From positions 1,054,001-1,118,000 of the forward strand of contig NZ_ATXN01000002.1 in NCBI RefSeq assembly GCF_000421705.1: a stretch of 64,000 nt of DNA, read 5' to 3'. The translations under genes were made by a program, and so were the position numbers. Of this stretch, positions 45,749-55,309 are shown piece by piece; the first letter of the stretch is position 1, and each line of letters begins with the position of its first letter. This stretch comes from Brevundimonas naejangsanensis DSM 23858. Its GTDB lineage: Bacteria > Pseudomonadota > Alphaproteobacteria > Caulobacterales > Caulobacteraceae. Under the pieces are notes generated by a model. That model was not told the origin of the DNA and did no database searches. It saw nothing but the letters and a program-made list of their open reading frames with translations.

Positions 45749-46258
45749 TTATTCCGTTTCTTTTTCTGAGCTTATTCGCTTCATGCGATTTATGACGCGC
45801 ATCGTTTCCTCTGTTGCGGCGGGGCCTGCCAGAAGAACGGTGTTTTCGGGAGTGATTGCTTCTCCTGTATTCGCGTCGATGATAACGGCGGTCCTCTCCT
45901 GTCCGGTTTTCTTGTCACCAAGGCGCATGGCTATTTCATTGGGCGCAAGGTTCCGGTTCCCCCATGCGAACAGGGCGATTGCTACCGGATAGAAATCTCG
46001 CCCCTTGTCGGTAAGGACGTATTCAAATCGAGGCGGATGATCATTGTATCGTTGCCTTTCAAACAGTCCTTCCGCCGTGAGATGCTTCAATCGCCTCGCC
46101 AAAATGTTCGCGGAAATACCGAGATTCTTCTCGAATTCATCGAATTTGCTAAGCCCTTGGAAGGCGTCTCGCAGGATCAGGATGCTCCACCAGTCACCGA
46201 CGCTTTCCAGCGCTCGGGCTGCGGGACACTCGAATGACAGAAAGCTTGTTCGTTGCAT
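45749..46258 (-). CDS. HxlR-family transcriptional regulator
   Basis: The 169-residue protein begins with a cysteine (SFECPAARALESVGDWWSIL), then ILRDAFQGLSKFDEFEKNLGI, RRLKHLTAEGLFERQRY and YVLTDKGRDFYPV, a complete HxlR winged helix. About 60 extra C-terminal residues are unusual; this part (NEIAMRLGDKKTGQERTAVI) may sense a ligand. It is transcribed with the ketosynthase gene four bases downstream and probably regulates it. Confidence 0.85.
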   Translation of the reverse strand: MQRTSFLSFECPAARALESVGDWWSILILRDAFQGLSKFDEFEKNLGISANILARRLKHLTAEGLFERQRYNDHPPRFEYVLTDKGRDFYPVAIALFAWGNRNLAPNEIAMRLGDKKTGQERTAVIIDANTGEAITPENTVLLAGPAATEETMRVINRMKRISSEKETE

Positions 46259-46336
46259 GACACATCCATAATGGTGTAACTTCCATCATGCAAGTCACCT
46301 ATGCGCAGTAGGCGACATAGTAGGAGGGGTAATCCA

Positions 46337-46408
46337 ATGCGTCATTCTAAGGGAGCCAAGCACCTGCGTCTGCTACGGCGTGGAACAAAGCACTGTAGTG
46401 GCATTTGA
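46337..46408 (+). CDS. Possible 23-codon leader peptide upstream of lysR
   Basis: ATG at 46337 is preceded at good spacing by AGGAGG, one of the best ribosome binding sites in the region, and encodes a basic peptide starting MRHSKGAKHLRLL, ending three bases before the lysR start at 46412. It may be a leader peptide or a truncated gene start left by an insertion. Low certainty. Confidence 0.3.
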   Translation: MRHSKGAKHLRLLRRGTKHCSGI

Positions 46409-46411
46409 GCG

Positions 46412-47413
46412 ATGCGGCGGCGATCAGCACCGATGGATGGTTGCCCATGGGGTATGCCGACCACGCTCGGATCGCGTATCCCCCTCGCATCGCTGATCCA
46501 GACACTCGCCGTCGCCGAATATCTGAACTTCCGCCACGCCGCCAATGCGCTCGGCGTGGCGCAATCCAGCGTCAGCGCCCGCGTGAAGGCGCTGGAAGAA
46601 GACCTTGGTATCCTTCTGTTCGAGCGTCACGCGCGCGGCGTCCGACTGACCGAGGCCGGACACCACTTCGTCGAGCGGATAGCGGCCGGCGTCGATCAAC
46701 TGGACCATGCAGTGAAGACCGCCGGCATGGCGGCAGCGGGAGAAAGCGGCCGGCTTCGTATCGGTATCCATGCCCTGATCCCGCACAGCTTCCTCGCAAA
46801 GCTGATCGGCCAATACCGCGAGGACCATCCCGGCGTTGAAGTCGAGATGACGGAAGGGACAGCTCGCGAAGCGGTGATGCAGCTTCGCGCCGACCGGCTG
46901 GACGTGGTGTTTGTCGCGGGCACGCCCGAGCTGCCAGACTGCCACACCCACCCGATCTGGACCGAACAGTTGGTTGCCGTGCTGCCGGATGGGCATCCAC
47001 TCGCCGGGCAGTCGGCCGTCACATGGGCCGATCTGGCAGGCGAGACGTTTCTTGTCCGGCATGGCGGCACAGGTCCGCAGGTTCATAGCCATATCGTGCT
47101 GCGCCATGCCGGGCGCTGGCCCGCGCCGTCAATCCTGCGCTTCGACGTGGGGCGTGGCGCGCTGCTGTCCATGGTCGGACAGGGCTTCGGCATCACCATC
47201 GTCGGAGCAGCTACGGCGCTGCTGCCCACGTCCGGCATCGTCTTCCTGCCTTTCGCCGATGAGCCAGAGCCGGTTGCGTTCACCGCCGTCTGGTCGCCGT
47301 TCAATCGCAGCGCCACCCTGAAAAACCTGCTCAACCTTGCAAACAATATGAGGCGTTGCGGCGATTCGCCCGGCCAGTTGCGCAGCGGCGATCACCCGGC
47401 CGGATGGCGGTGA
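46412..47413 (+). CDS. LysR-family regulator of the conjugative element
   Basis: The 333-residue protein has the same helix-turn-helix and effector domain as the gene at 43461-44447, with a different C-terminal tail (GDSPGQLRSGDHPAGWR). The start at 46412 (MRR) matches in position the MRR start of the other copy; ATG 46454 is also possible. By position, just before traG, it is the element's native copy. The 125-base gap to the traG start shows no terminator. Target unknown; transfer genes are the obvious candidates. Confidence 0.85.
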   Translation: MRRRSAPMDGCPWGMPTTLGSRIPLASLIQTLAVAEYLNFRHAANALGVAQSSVSARVKALEEDLGILLFERHARGVRLTEAGHHFVERIAAGVDQLDHAVKTAGMAAAGESGRLRIGIHALIPHSFLAKLIGQYREDHPGVEVEMTEGTAREAVMQLRADRLDVVFVAGTPELPDCHTHPIWTEQLVAVLPDGHPLAGQSAVTWADLAGETFLVRHGGTGPQVHSHIVLRHAGRWPAPSILRFDVGRGALLSMVGQGFGITIVGAATALLPTSGIVFLPFADEPEPVAFTAVWSPFNRSATLKNLLNLANNMRRCGDSPGQLRSGDHPAGWR

Positions 47414-47537
47414 ACGCAACCCGTCCTATTTGCCGCCGATAGTATCCGGTAGCCCTCCCGCACCCCCTTTCCTGTTGCCTGTCCGGTTTTGCCTACTCTC
47501 TGATCGGCTCCGTTTCTTTTGCCGACTGGAGCCTGCA

Positions 47538-49523
47538 TTGCGCGGAGGCCGAATCCTTTGGGGTCAAATCGCTGTCGTCTTCACCATCGTTCTGGTGATG
47601 GTGTGGGCAGCGACGCAATGGACGGCGTTCCGCCTCCGCTTCCAGCTCCAGCTTGGCAATCCGTGGTTCGAGCTGGCGGGCTGGCCGGTCTATTATCCGC
47701 CGGCCTTCTTCTGGTGGTGGTTTTCGTTTGACGCCTATGCGCCCGCAATCTTCGTCGAAGGTGCCATCATCGCGGCGTCCGGCGGTTTCATCGCCATCGC
47801 CGCCGCCATCCTCATGTCGATCATCCGGGCACGGGAGGCGCGCAACGTCGCCACCTATGGTTCGGCGCGATGGGCGGAGGATCGCGAAATCCGCGCCGCC
47901 GGTCTGCTCGGCCCCGATGGCGTGGTGCTCGGCAGATACGACCGGCACTATCTGCGCCATGACGGGCCGGAGCATGTGTTGTGCTTCGCCCCGACTCGCA
48001 GCGGCAAAGGTGTCGGGCTGGTGGTACCGACGCTGCTGACATGGCCGGGAAGCTGCATTGTCCACGACATCAAGGGCGAGAACTGGACTCTGACGGCCGG
48101 CTTTCGCGCCCAGCATGGCCGCGTCCTGCTGTTCGATCCCACGAACGCCAGATCGTCCGCCTACAATCCGCTGCTCGAAGTGCGGCAGGGGGAATGGGAA
48201 GTCCGCGACGTGCAGAACATCGCGGATATTCTGGTCGATCCCGAAGGCAGTCTCGACAAGCGCAACCATTGGGAAAAGACCAGCCATTCGCTGCTGGTCG
48301 GCGCGATCCTGCATGTTCTCTATGCGGAGAAGGACAAGACCTTGGCGGGCGTCGCCAACTTCCTGTCCGATCCCCGCCGTCCGGTCGAGGCGACCTTGCG
48401 CGCCATGATGGATACGCCGCATCTCGGCGAGGCGGGCGTTCATCCCGTCATCGCGTCGTCGGCCCGCGAGCTGTTGAACAAATCCGAGAACGAACGGTCG
48501 GGCGTGCTCTCCACCGCCATGTCGTTTCTCGGCCTCTACCGCGATCCCGTGGTGGCGCGGGTGACGGCGCGATGCGACTGGCGCATTGCCGATCTGGTCG
48601 GCAGCCGCCAGCCCGTCACGCTCTACCTTGTCGTGCCGCCGTCCGACATAAACCGCACAAAGCCGCTTATCCGCCTGATCCTCAACCAGATCGGCAGGCG
48701 GTTGACCGAGGAATTGACCACCTCCGGCAAGCGCCATCGGCTGCTATTGATGCTGGACGAGTTTCCGGCGCTCGGCCGGCTCGATTTCTTTGAATCGGCG
48801 CTCGCCTTCATGGCGGGCTACGGAATCAAAGGCTTCCTGATCGCGCAGAGCCTCAACCAGATCGAGCGCGCCTATGGCCCGAACAACGCGATCCTCGACA
48901 ACTGCCACGTCCGCGTCAGCTTCGCCACGAACGACGAAAGGACGGCGAAGCGTGTTTCAGACGCATTAGGCACGGCGACCGAGCTGCGCGACTCCACCAA
49001 CTACGCAGGGCACCGCCTAGCCCCGTGGTTAGGTCACTTGATGGTGTCGCGGCAGGAGACGGCCCGGCCGCTGCTCACGCCGGGCGAAATCATGCAGCTT
49101 CCACCCACCGACGAAATCGTCATGGTCGCGGGCACGCCGCCGATCCGCGCCATCAAGGCGCGCTATTTCGAGGATGCGCGATTGCAGGAACGCATCCTGA
49201 CCCCGCCCGATCTGGTCGCCGCTCCGCTGGCGCCCAGCCCATCCGCCGATGATTGGTCCGGCCGCGTGGTCGCGGCGGAAAGCCGTTCCGCGACGTGCGG
49301 AAGCGAGGCCGAAGGCGATCCGGCCAATGCGGGCATCCGCCGCGAGCCGGAATTGCCCGAGCATGAGGAAATCGTCGCCCCGCCGCCATCCCCCGAACAG
49401 GAGTTCGAGTTTCTGGACGACGAGCCGGACGTTGACGCGGCCAAGGCCCGCGCCATGCGCCAGCGCATGAGGATGGTGGCGCGGCAGGTGGCGATGAACC
49501 CCGATGATGGAATCGACCTTTGA
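47538..49523 (+). CDS. traG: TraG-family type IV coupling protein
   Basis: A TTG at 47538 with GGAG upstream gives the expected N-terminus (LRGGRILWGQIAVVF) and 661 residues; the frame also opens 36 codons earlier without a conserved sequence. Two N-terminal membrane segments are followed by the VirD4/TraG ATPase: Walker A APTRSGKGVG (about residues 151-160), HDIKGENW, LLMLDEFPALGRLDFF and FLIAQSLNQIERAYG. It links the relaxase-DNA complex to the Trb secretion channel at the inner membrane. The acidic, variable C-terminal tail may bind the relaxase. Confidence 0.92.
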   Translation: MRGGRILWGQIAVVFTIVLVMVWAATQWTAFRLRFQLQLGNPWFELAGWPVYYPPAFFWWWFSFDAYAPAIFVEGAIIAASGGFIAIAAAILMSIIRAREARNVATYGSARWAEDREIRAAGLLGPDGVVLGRYDRHYLRHDGPEHVLCFAPTRSGKGVGLVVPTLLTWPGSCIVHDIKGENWTLTAGFRAQHGRVLLFDPTNARSSAYNPLLEVRQGEWEVRDVQNIADILVDPEGSLDKRNHWEKTSHSLLVGAILHVLYAEKDKTLAGVANFLSDPRRPVEATLRAMMDTPHLGEAGVHPVIASSARELLNKSENERSGVLSTAMSFLGLYRDPVVARVTARCDWRIADLVGSRQPVTLYLVVPPSDINRTKPLIRLILNQIGRRLTEELTTSGKRHRLLLMLDEFPALGRLDFFESALAFMAGYGIKGFLIAQSLNQIERAYGPNNAILDNCHVRVSFATNDERTAKRVSDALGTATELRDSTNYAGHRLAPWLGHLMVSRQETARPLLTPGEIMQLPPTDEIVMVAGTPPIRAIKARYFEDARLQERILTPPDLVAAPLAPSPSADDWSGRVVAAESRSATCGSEAEGDPANAGIRREPELPEHEEIVAPPPSPEQEFEFLDDEPDVDAAKARAMRQRMRMVARQVAMNPDDGIDL

Positions 49524-49533
49524 GGATACGCCC

Positions 49534-50013
49534 ATGGCAACCAGAACCCGCCTGAATCTCTATTTCGACCCCGCGCTCATTCCACAGATCGAGGCGATGG
49601 CGCTGCGCCGCTCGGTGGCGCTGCGCCGCAATGTCTCGAAATCCGCCATCGTTGAGGCGGCGGTCATGTCCTACCTGTCCGGCGATTCCGCCGACCAGCT
49701 TGAAGCCGCCATGTCGCGCCGCTTGGACAAGCTCGGCCGCCAGATCGACACGCTCGACCTAGATCTCGCCGTCCTTGGCGAGGCGGTCGCGCAGTTCATC
49801 CATTTCTGGATGACCCTCACGCCGCCGCTTACGGGAGCCGCACAATCCGCTGCCCGCGCCAAAGGCGCGGAGCGCTTTGAGGGCTTCATGCAGAATCTCG
49901 GACGGCGTCTGGCGACGGGCGACAGGTTCCTCAAAGAGCTGTCGCGTGACCTCGACTCACTTCCCGACGATCCGTTGCCGGACGAGTCCGAGAGCAACGG
50001 CGATCAAGAATAA
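49534..50013 (+). CDS. Ribbon-helix-helix (CopG-like) protein
   Basis: From ATG at 49534 the protein has 159 residues. The N-terminal TRTRLNLYFDPALIPQIEAM and RNVSKSAIVEAAVMSYLSG form a ribbon-helix-helix DNA-binding fold, and the rest is helical with one hydrophobic segment (AVAQFIHFWMTLTPPL). A CopG-like gene at this place between traG and trbB is a constant of Tn4371- and ICEMlSym-type transfer modules; it is likely to control trb expression. Confidence 0.8.
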   Translation: MATRTRLNLYFDPALIPQIEAMALRRSVALRRNVSKSAIVEAAVMSYLSGDSADQLEAAMSRRLDKLGRQIDTLDLDLAVLGEAVAQFIHFWMTLTPPLTGAAQSAARAKGAERFEGFMQNLGRRLATGDRFLKELSRDLDSLPDDPLPDESESNGDQE

Positions 50014-50160
50014 GTATTCGGACCCATCCTATTTACCGCCGTTCGCCGCCGATCACCGCACGCAGCTAGATACTTGTTGAACCGGCCAGATTTCGGCCTC
50101 TCTTAATCGACCCCGATCCGGGGATGGCCTGTCGCGTCCCCGCAAGAAGCCGGGGCCGAC

Positions 50161-51144
50161 ATGACCACCAACCACCAAAAACCGGAAGCCATTGCGCGCG
50201 GCGCACGCATGTTGCGCACCGCGCTCGGCCCCGCCATTGCCCGGCTGCTCGAAGACCCGGCCGTGGTCGAGGTGATGTTGAACCCGGACGGGCGGTTGTG
50301 GATCGACCGCCTGTCCGAAGGGCTTTCCGATACGGGCGAGCGCCTGTCCGCCGCCGATGGCGAACGCATCGTTCGGCTGGTCGCGCATCATGTCGGCGCG
50401 GAGGTTCATGCCCGCAGCCCGCGCATCTCGGCCGAGCTGCCGGAGTCTGGCGAAAGATTCGAGGGCCTGCTGCCACCCGTGGTCGCCGCCCCGACCTTCG
50501 CCATCCGCAAGCCCGCCGTCGCCGTGTTCAGCCTCGACGACTATGTGGCGGCGGGGATCATGTCCACCGATCAGGCCGCGACGTTACGCGCGGCCGTTTC
50601 CTCCCGCGCAAATATCCTCGTGGCGGGCGGCACCAGCACCGGCAAGACCACGCTGACCAATGCGCTGCTCGCCGAGGTGGCGAAGACGGCGGATCGCGTC
50701 GTCATCATCGAGGATACGCGCGAGCTGCAATGCGCCGCGCCCAATCTAGTGGCGATGCGGACGAAAGACGGCGTGGCGACGCTTTCCGATCTGGTGCGTT
50801 CCTCGCTGCGCCTGCGCCCCGACCGCATCCCCATCGGCGAGGTGCGCGGATCGGAAGCCCTCGACCTCCTGAAAGCGTGGGGAACGGGACACCCCGGCGG
50901 CATCGGCACCATCCATGCAGGCACCGGCATCGGTGCGCTCCGTCGCCTTGAACAGCTCATCCAAGAGGCTGTCGTCACCGTCCCGCGCGCCCTGATCGCC
51001 GAGACAATCGACCTTGTTGCTGTCCTTTCCGGGCGCGGTTCCGCGCGCCGGCTTGCCGAGCTTGCCCGCGTCGAAGGGCTGGGGCCGGACGGCGACTACC
51101 GCATCACCCCCGCAATCCAAACCAGCACAGGAGAATCTTCATGA
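50161..51144 (+). CDS. trbB: TrbB, conjugation traffic ATPase (VirB11-like)
   Basis: The 327-residue protein has Walker [10 protein letters not shown] (residues 156-164), the Asp box [13 protein letters not shown] and the [12 protein letters not shown] histidine box of VirB11-type secretion ATPases. Hexamers of this family at the inner membrane drive pilus assembly and substrate transfer. It opens the trb operon after a 147-base gap that may hold the promoter, and overlaps trbC by ATGA. Confidence 0.93.
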   Translation: MTTNHQKPEAIARGARMLRTALGPAIARLLEDPAVVEVMLNPDGRLWIDRLSEGLSDTGERLSAADGERIVRLVAHHVGAEVHARSPRISAELPESGERFEGLLPPVVAAPTFAIRKPAVAVFSLDDYVAAGIMSTDQAATLRAAVSSRANILVAGGTSTGKTTLTNALLAEVAKTADRVVIIEDTRELQCAAPNLVAMRTKDGVATLSDLVRSSLRLRPDRIPIGEVRGSEALDLLKAWGTGHPGGIGTIHAGTGIGALRRLEQLIQEAVVTVPRALIAETIDLVAVLSGRGSARRLAELARVEGLGPDGDYRITPAIQTSTGESS

Positions 51145-51473
51145 TCCGCACGATTTCGCGCGGCTATCGCTTCGCCGCGACCGCCGCATCCACCCTTGCT
51201 ATCAGCTTCATGCTCGCCCCGGCCGCCCATGCGTCGGGATCGTCGATGCCGTGGGAGCAACCGCTTCAGCAAATCCTTCAGTCCATTGAGGGACCCGTCG
51301 CAAAAATTATCGCGGTGATAATTATCATCGCCACCGGCCTGACCCTCGCGTTCGGGGACACCAGCGGCGGCTTTCGCCGTCTGATCCAGATCGTGTTCGG
51401 CCTGTCGATTGCTTTCGCCGCGTCGAGCTTCTTCCTGTCGTTCTTCTCGTTCGGCGGCGGGGCGCTCGTTTGA
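51141..51473 (+). CDS. trbC: TrbC, conjugative pilin precursor
   Basis: This 110-residue protein has a long signal peptide ending at AAHASG, and two hydrophobic helices (IIAVIIIIATGLTLAF and IQIVFGLSIAFAASSFFL), the VirB2/TrbC pilin form. In this system TraF, encoded at 35720, processes and cyclises it. It overlaps trbB upstream and shares TGATG with trbD downstream. Confidence 0.9.
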   Translation: MIRTISRGYRFAATAASTLAISFMLAPAAHASGSSMPWEQPLQQILQSIEGPVAKIIAVIIIIATGLTLAFGDTSGGFRRLIQIVFGLSIAFAASSFFLSFFSFGGGALV

Positions 51474-51754
51474 TGGCCGTCGCGTTCGAGCAACTGGACG
51501 CCGTGCCGGGCTTCACGGTCCCGGTTCACCGGGCGCTGACCGAACATATCCTGCTCGGCGGCGCTCCGCGCGCCATCGCCATCATGAACGGAACGCTGGC
51601 CGGAGCCGTGGGCCTCGGCCTGCGCCTCTGGCTGATCGGCATCGCCATCTGGGCAATCGGCCACTTCGCGGCCGTATGGGCGGCAAAGCGCGATCCCCTC
51701 TTTGTCGAGGTCGGGCGGCGGCATCTCCGCATCCCCGGTCATTTGGCGGTTTGA
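51473..51754 (+). CDS. trbD: TrbD, VirB3-like channel protein
   Basis: A 93-residue VirB3-type inner-membrane protein with conserved PGFTVPVHRALTEHILLGG and a hydrophobic hairpin (GAVGLGLRLWLIGIAIWAIG). Its ATG overlaps the trbC stop, which explains the compact layout. It docks the TrbE ATPase to the channel. Confidence 0.9.
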   Translation: MAVAFEQLDAVPGFTVPVHRALTEHILLGGAPRAIAIMNGTLAGAVGLGLRLWLIGIAIWAIGHFAAVWAAKRDPLFVEVGRRHLRIPGHLAV

Positions 51755-51764
51755 GGGTGCAGCC

Positions 51765-54257
51765 ATGATGAACCTTTCCGAATTCCGCCGCACCGCCGCG
51801 CGCCTCTCTGATTATCTGCCATGGGCCGCGCTGGTCGGTCAGGGCGTTGTGCTCAACAAGGACGGCAGTTTCCAGAGGACGGCGAAGTTTCGCGGTCCCG
51901 ATCTGGATTCCGCCGTCGCGGCCGAGCTAGTCGCCGTCGCCGGCCGCATCAACAATGCCGTGCGCCGCCTCGGCTCCGGCTGGAGCATCTTCGTCGAGGC
52001 GCAGCGCAGCGAAGCCGCCACCTATCCCGACAGCACCTTTCCCGATCCCGCGTCGGCGCTGGTCGATGCCGAGCGTAAGGCCGGTTTCGAGGAAGCGGGC
52101 GCGCATTTCGTGTCCGGCTACTTCCTCACCTTCCTCTGGCTGCCCCCGGCCGAGGAAGCCGCCCGCACTGAGGCATGGCTCTACGAGGGCCGGGAGAAAA
52201 CGGGGGTGGACCCGTGGGAAGTCCTGCGCGGCTTCATCGACCGCACCGACCGCGTGCTGGCCTTGCTTGACGGCTTCATGCCCGAGTGCCGTTGGATGGA
52301 TGACGGCGCGACGCTGACCTATCTCCATTCCACCATCTCGACCAACCGGCATCGTGTGCGCGTGCCCGAGGTGCCCATGCACCTCGACGCGCTGCTCGCC
52401 GACCAGCCCTTGACCGGCGGGCTGGAGCCGCGCCTTGGCGACGCGCATCTGCGCGTGCTGACCATCGTGGGATTCCCGACCGCGACGACGCCGGGCCTGC
52501 TCGACGAAATGAACCGGCTGCCGTTCCCATATCGGTGGAGCACCCGCGCGATCCTGCTCGACAAGACCGATGCAACCCGGCTGCTGACCCGCATCCGTCG
52601 CCAATGGTTCGCCAAGCGCAAGAGCGTCGCCGCGATCTTGAAAGAGGTCATGACAAACGAGGCGTCCGCGCTTGTGGACACCGACGCCGCCAACAAGGCG
52701 CTCGACGCCGACATGGCGTTGCAGGAGCTTGGGGCGGACGTGGCGGGCATGGCCTACGTCACGGCGACCGTCACCGTATGGGATGCCGACCCGCGCCTTG
52801 CCGACGAGAAGCTGCGCCTGGTCGAGAAGATCGTTCAGGGCCGCGACTTCACCGCCATGCCCGAGAGCGTCAACGCGGTTGATGCATGGCTCGGCAGCCT
52901 GCCCGGACACGCCTACGCGAATGTCCGTCAGCCGCCCATCAGCACTTTGAATCTCGCCCACATGATCCCGCTATCGGCGGTGTGGGCGGGGCCGGAACGG
53001 GACGAGCATTTCGGTGCGCCCCCTTTGCTCTTTGGAAAGACCGAAGGCTCAACCCCGTTCCGGCTAAGCCTCCATGTCGGCGACGTAGGCCATACCCTTG
53101 TCGTCGGCCCCACTGGCGCGGGCAAATCCGTGCTGCTCGCCCTCATGGCCTTACAGTTCCGGCGCTATGAGGCCAGCCAAGTCTTTGCCTTCGACTTCGG
53201 CGGTTCGATCCGCGCCGCATCGCTCGCCATGGGCGGCGACTGGCACGATTTGGGCGGCGGCCTCACGGAAGGGGCCGAGACGTCCGTTTCGCTCCAGCCG
53301 CTTGCCCGCATCCACGATACCTATGAACGCGCGTGGGCGGCGGACTGGATCGCCGCCATCCTCATGCGCGAGGGGCTAACCATCACGCCCGAGGTCAAAG
53401 AGTATCTTTGGACGGCGCTGACTTCGCTGGCCTCGGCCCCCGTCGAGGAACGCACCATCACCGGCCTTGCCGTGCTGCTGCAATCCAACGATCTGAAACA
53501 GGCGCTCCGGCCGTTCTGCGTCGGTGGGGCCTATGGCCGGTTACTCGACGCCGAGACAGAGCATTTGGGATCGGCGGACGTGCAGGCGTTCGAGATCGAG
53601 GGGCTGGTCGGGACCGGCGCGGCTCCGGCCGTGCTCGCCTACCTGTTCCATCGGATCGGCGACCGGCTCGACGGGCGGCCGACGCTTCTCATCATCGATG
53701 AAGGCTGGCTCGCGCTGGACGACGAGGGTTTCGCCGGCCAGCTCCGCGAATGGTTGAAAACGCTGCGCAAGAAGAACACCAGCGTCATCTTCGCCACGCA
53801 AAGCCTGTCCGACATTGACGGGAGCAACATCGCGCCCGCCATCATCGAGAGCTGCCCGACGCGGCTCTTGCTGCCGAACGAGCGCGCCATCGAGCCGCAG
53901 ATCACGGCCATCTATCGCCGCTTCGGCCTCAATGACAGGCAGATCGAAATCCTCGCAAGGGCCACGCCCAAGCGGGATTATTACTGCCAAAGCCGCAGGG
54001 GCAATCGCCTGTTCGAGCTTGGCCTGTCCGAAGTCGGCCTCGCGCTCTGCGCCGCATCCGCCAAATCCGACCAGACGCTCATCGCGCAGATTGTCGCCGA
54101 ACACGGCCGCGATGGCTTCCTCGCCGCATGGCTACAGGCGCGCGGCGTCGATTGGGCTGCCGACCTGATCCCGAACCTCACCAATCTCGCCGACCGACCG
54201 GAATCCGCCGCGCCGGCCGCGCCGGATATCCACCCCACACAGGAGATTCTTCCATGA
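51765..54257 (+). CDS. trbE: TrbE, VirB4-like secretion ATPase
   Basis: From ATG at 51765 (a second ATG follows) the protein has 830 residues. It carries the VirB4/TrbE N-terminal domain and a C-terminal ATPase with Walker A VVGPTGAGKSV (about residues 446-456) and Walker B LLIIDEGWLALD. It powers pilus assembly and DNA transfer. The gene ends in an ATGA overlap with trbJ. A 344-codon antisense frame within it is a composition shadow. Confidence 0.93.
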   Translation: MMNLSEFRRTAARLSDYLPWAALVGQGVVLNKDGSFQRTAKFRGPDLDSAVAAELVAVAGRINNAVRRLGSGWSIFVEAQRSEAATYPDSTFPDPASALVDAERKAGFEEAGAHFVSGYFLTFLWLPPAEEAARTEAWLYEGREKTGVDPWEVLRGFIDRTDRVLALLDGFMPECRWMDDGATLTYLHSTISTNRHRVRVPEVPMHLDALLADQPLTGGLEPRLGDAHLRVLTIVGFPTATTPGLLDEMNRLPFPYRWSTRAILLDKTDATRLLTRIRRQWFAKRKSVAAILKEVMTNEASALVDTDAANKALDADMALQELGADVAGMAYVTATVTVWDADPRLADEKLRLVEKIVQGRDFTAMPESVNAVDAWLGSLPGHAYANVRQPPISTLNLAHMIPLSAVWAGPERDEHFGAPPLLFGKTEGSTPFRLSLHVGDVGHTLVVGPTGAGKSVLLALMALQFRRYEASQVFAFDFGGSIRAASLAMGGDWHDLGGGLTEGAETSVSLQPLARIHDTYERAWAADWIAAILMREGLTITPEVKEYLWTALTSLASAPVEERTITGLAVLLQSNDLKQALRPFCVGGAYGRLLDAETEHLGSADVQAFEIEGLVGTGAAPAVLAYLFHRIGDRLDGRPTLLIIDEGWLALDDEGFAGQLREWLKTLRKKNTSVIFATQSLSDIDGSNIAPAIIESCPTRLLLPNERAIEPQITAIYRRFGLNDRQIEILARATPKRDYYCQSRRGNRLFELGLSEVGLALCAASAKSDQTLIAQIVAEHGRDGFLAAWLQARGVDWAADLIPNLTNLADRPESAAPAAPDIHPTQEILP

Positions 54258-55027
54258 CCTATTCCAAGATCGTCGGGGCCTCGGCCCTCGCGCTGGCGCT
54301 CGCCGTGCCCGTCGCGTTGTCGCCTATGCTGGCAAGCCCGGCCCATGCGCAATTCGGTTTCGGCCGCATCGTCTATGACCCGTCCAACTATGCGCAGAAC
54401 GTGCTCACGGCAGCGCGCACTCTGGAGCAGATCAACAACCAGATCACCAGCCTCCAGAACGAGGCGCAAATGCTCATCAATCAGGCCCGCAATCTGGCGA
54501 GCCTGCCGTATTCCTCGCTCCAGCAGCTCCAGCAGAACGTCCAGCGCACGCAGCAGCTTCTCGGCCAAGCGCAGAACATCGCGTTCGAGGTCGGGCAGAT
54601 CGACCAAGCGTTCCAGCAGCAATATGGCAACGTCTCGCTTTCGGCGACCGAAGCCCAGCTTGTCGCCGATGCGCGCGGCCGCTGGGAGAATACCGTTGGC
54701 GGCTTGCAGGACGCGATGCGCGTTCAGGCGGGTGCGGTCGGCAACATCGACAGCAACCGCGCCGAGATGGCCGCGCTTGTCGGCCAGAGTCAGGGCGCGA
54801 CCGGGGCATTGCAGGCGACGCAGGCCGGCAACCAGCTTCTCGCGCTCCAGTCGCAGCAGCTTTCCGACCTAATCGCGGTCATCTCGGCAAACGGCCGCGC
54901 CGACGCGCTGACCGAGGCAGAGCGCGCGACCGCCGCCGAGCAGGGCCGCATCCAGCGCGAACGGTTCCTGACGCCGGGCAGCGGATACCAGCCCGGCAAC
55001 GCGCAGATGTTCAACGGCAACAACTGA
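54254..55027 (+). CDS. trbJ: TrbJ, VirB5-like pilus-tip protein
   Basis: The 257-residue protein has a signal peptide (ALALAVPVALSPMLASPAHA) and a long helical mature part with the family opening FGFGRIVYDPSNYAQNVLTA and glutamine-rich coiled coils. TrbJ-type proteins act at the periplasm or pilus tip. It starts within the trbE stop and is 13 bases from trbK. Confidence 0.92.
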   Translation: MTYSKIVGASALALALAVPVALSPMLASPAHAQFGFGRIVYDPSNYAQNVLTAARTLEQINNQITSLQNEAQMLINQARNLASLPYSSLQQLQQNVQRTQQLLGQAQNIAFEVGQIDQAFQQQYGNVSLSATEAQLVADARGRWENTVGGLQDAMRVQAGAVGNIDSNRAEMAALVGQSQGATGALQATQAGNQLLALQSQQLSDLIAVISANGRADALTEAERATAAEQGRIQRERFLTPGSGYQPGNAQMFNGNN

Positions 55028-55040
55028 CGGGAGGCTCGCC

Positions 55041-55307
55041 ATGGACGGCAAGATGCTGGCCCGGCTCGGGGCCGTGGTGTTCATCGCCATCGCCGTCACG
55101 GCGACCGCAATCGACATGGCGCGGAAGGACGAACCTTCCGTGCTACCCCCGGCGTCGGCCTTCCAGCCACCGGCCGATCCCCTGCGCGAAACCCTGCGCC
55201 GTTGCCAGCAGCTCGGCGAGGCGGCGGCGAGTGACACCGACTGCCTCGCCGCATGGGCTGAATCCCGCGACCGCTTCCTCGGCCGTGACCGCAGCGAGGC
55301 GCGCTGA
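55041..55307 (+). CDS. trbK: TrbK-alt, putative entry exclusion protein
   Basis: This 88-residue protein has one N-terminal membrane segment (LGAVVFIAIAVTATAID) and a short periplasmic part with two cysteines (RRCQQLGEAAASDTDCLAAW), the pattern of the alternative TrbK family found between trbJ and trbL. It would stop redundant entry of like elements. Position supports the call. Confidence 0.85.
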   Translation: MDGKMLARLGAVVFIAIAVTATAIDMARKDEPSVLPPASAFQPPADPLRETLRRCQQLGEAAASDTDCLAAWAESRDRFLGRDRSEAR

Positions 55308-55309
55308 CC

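Noticed and set aside
47493..48737. 414-codon minus-strand open frame in traG
   Set aside because: Antisense to the coupling-protein ATPase domain; composition artefact.
51927..52961. 344-codon minus-strand open frame in trbE
   Set aside because: Shadow of TrbE; no recognisable domain or ribosome binding site.
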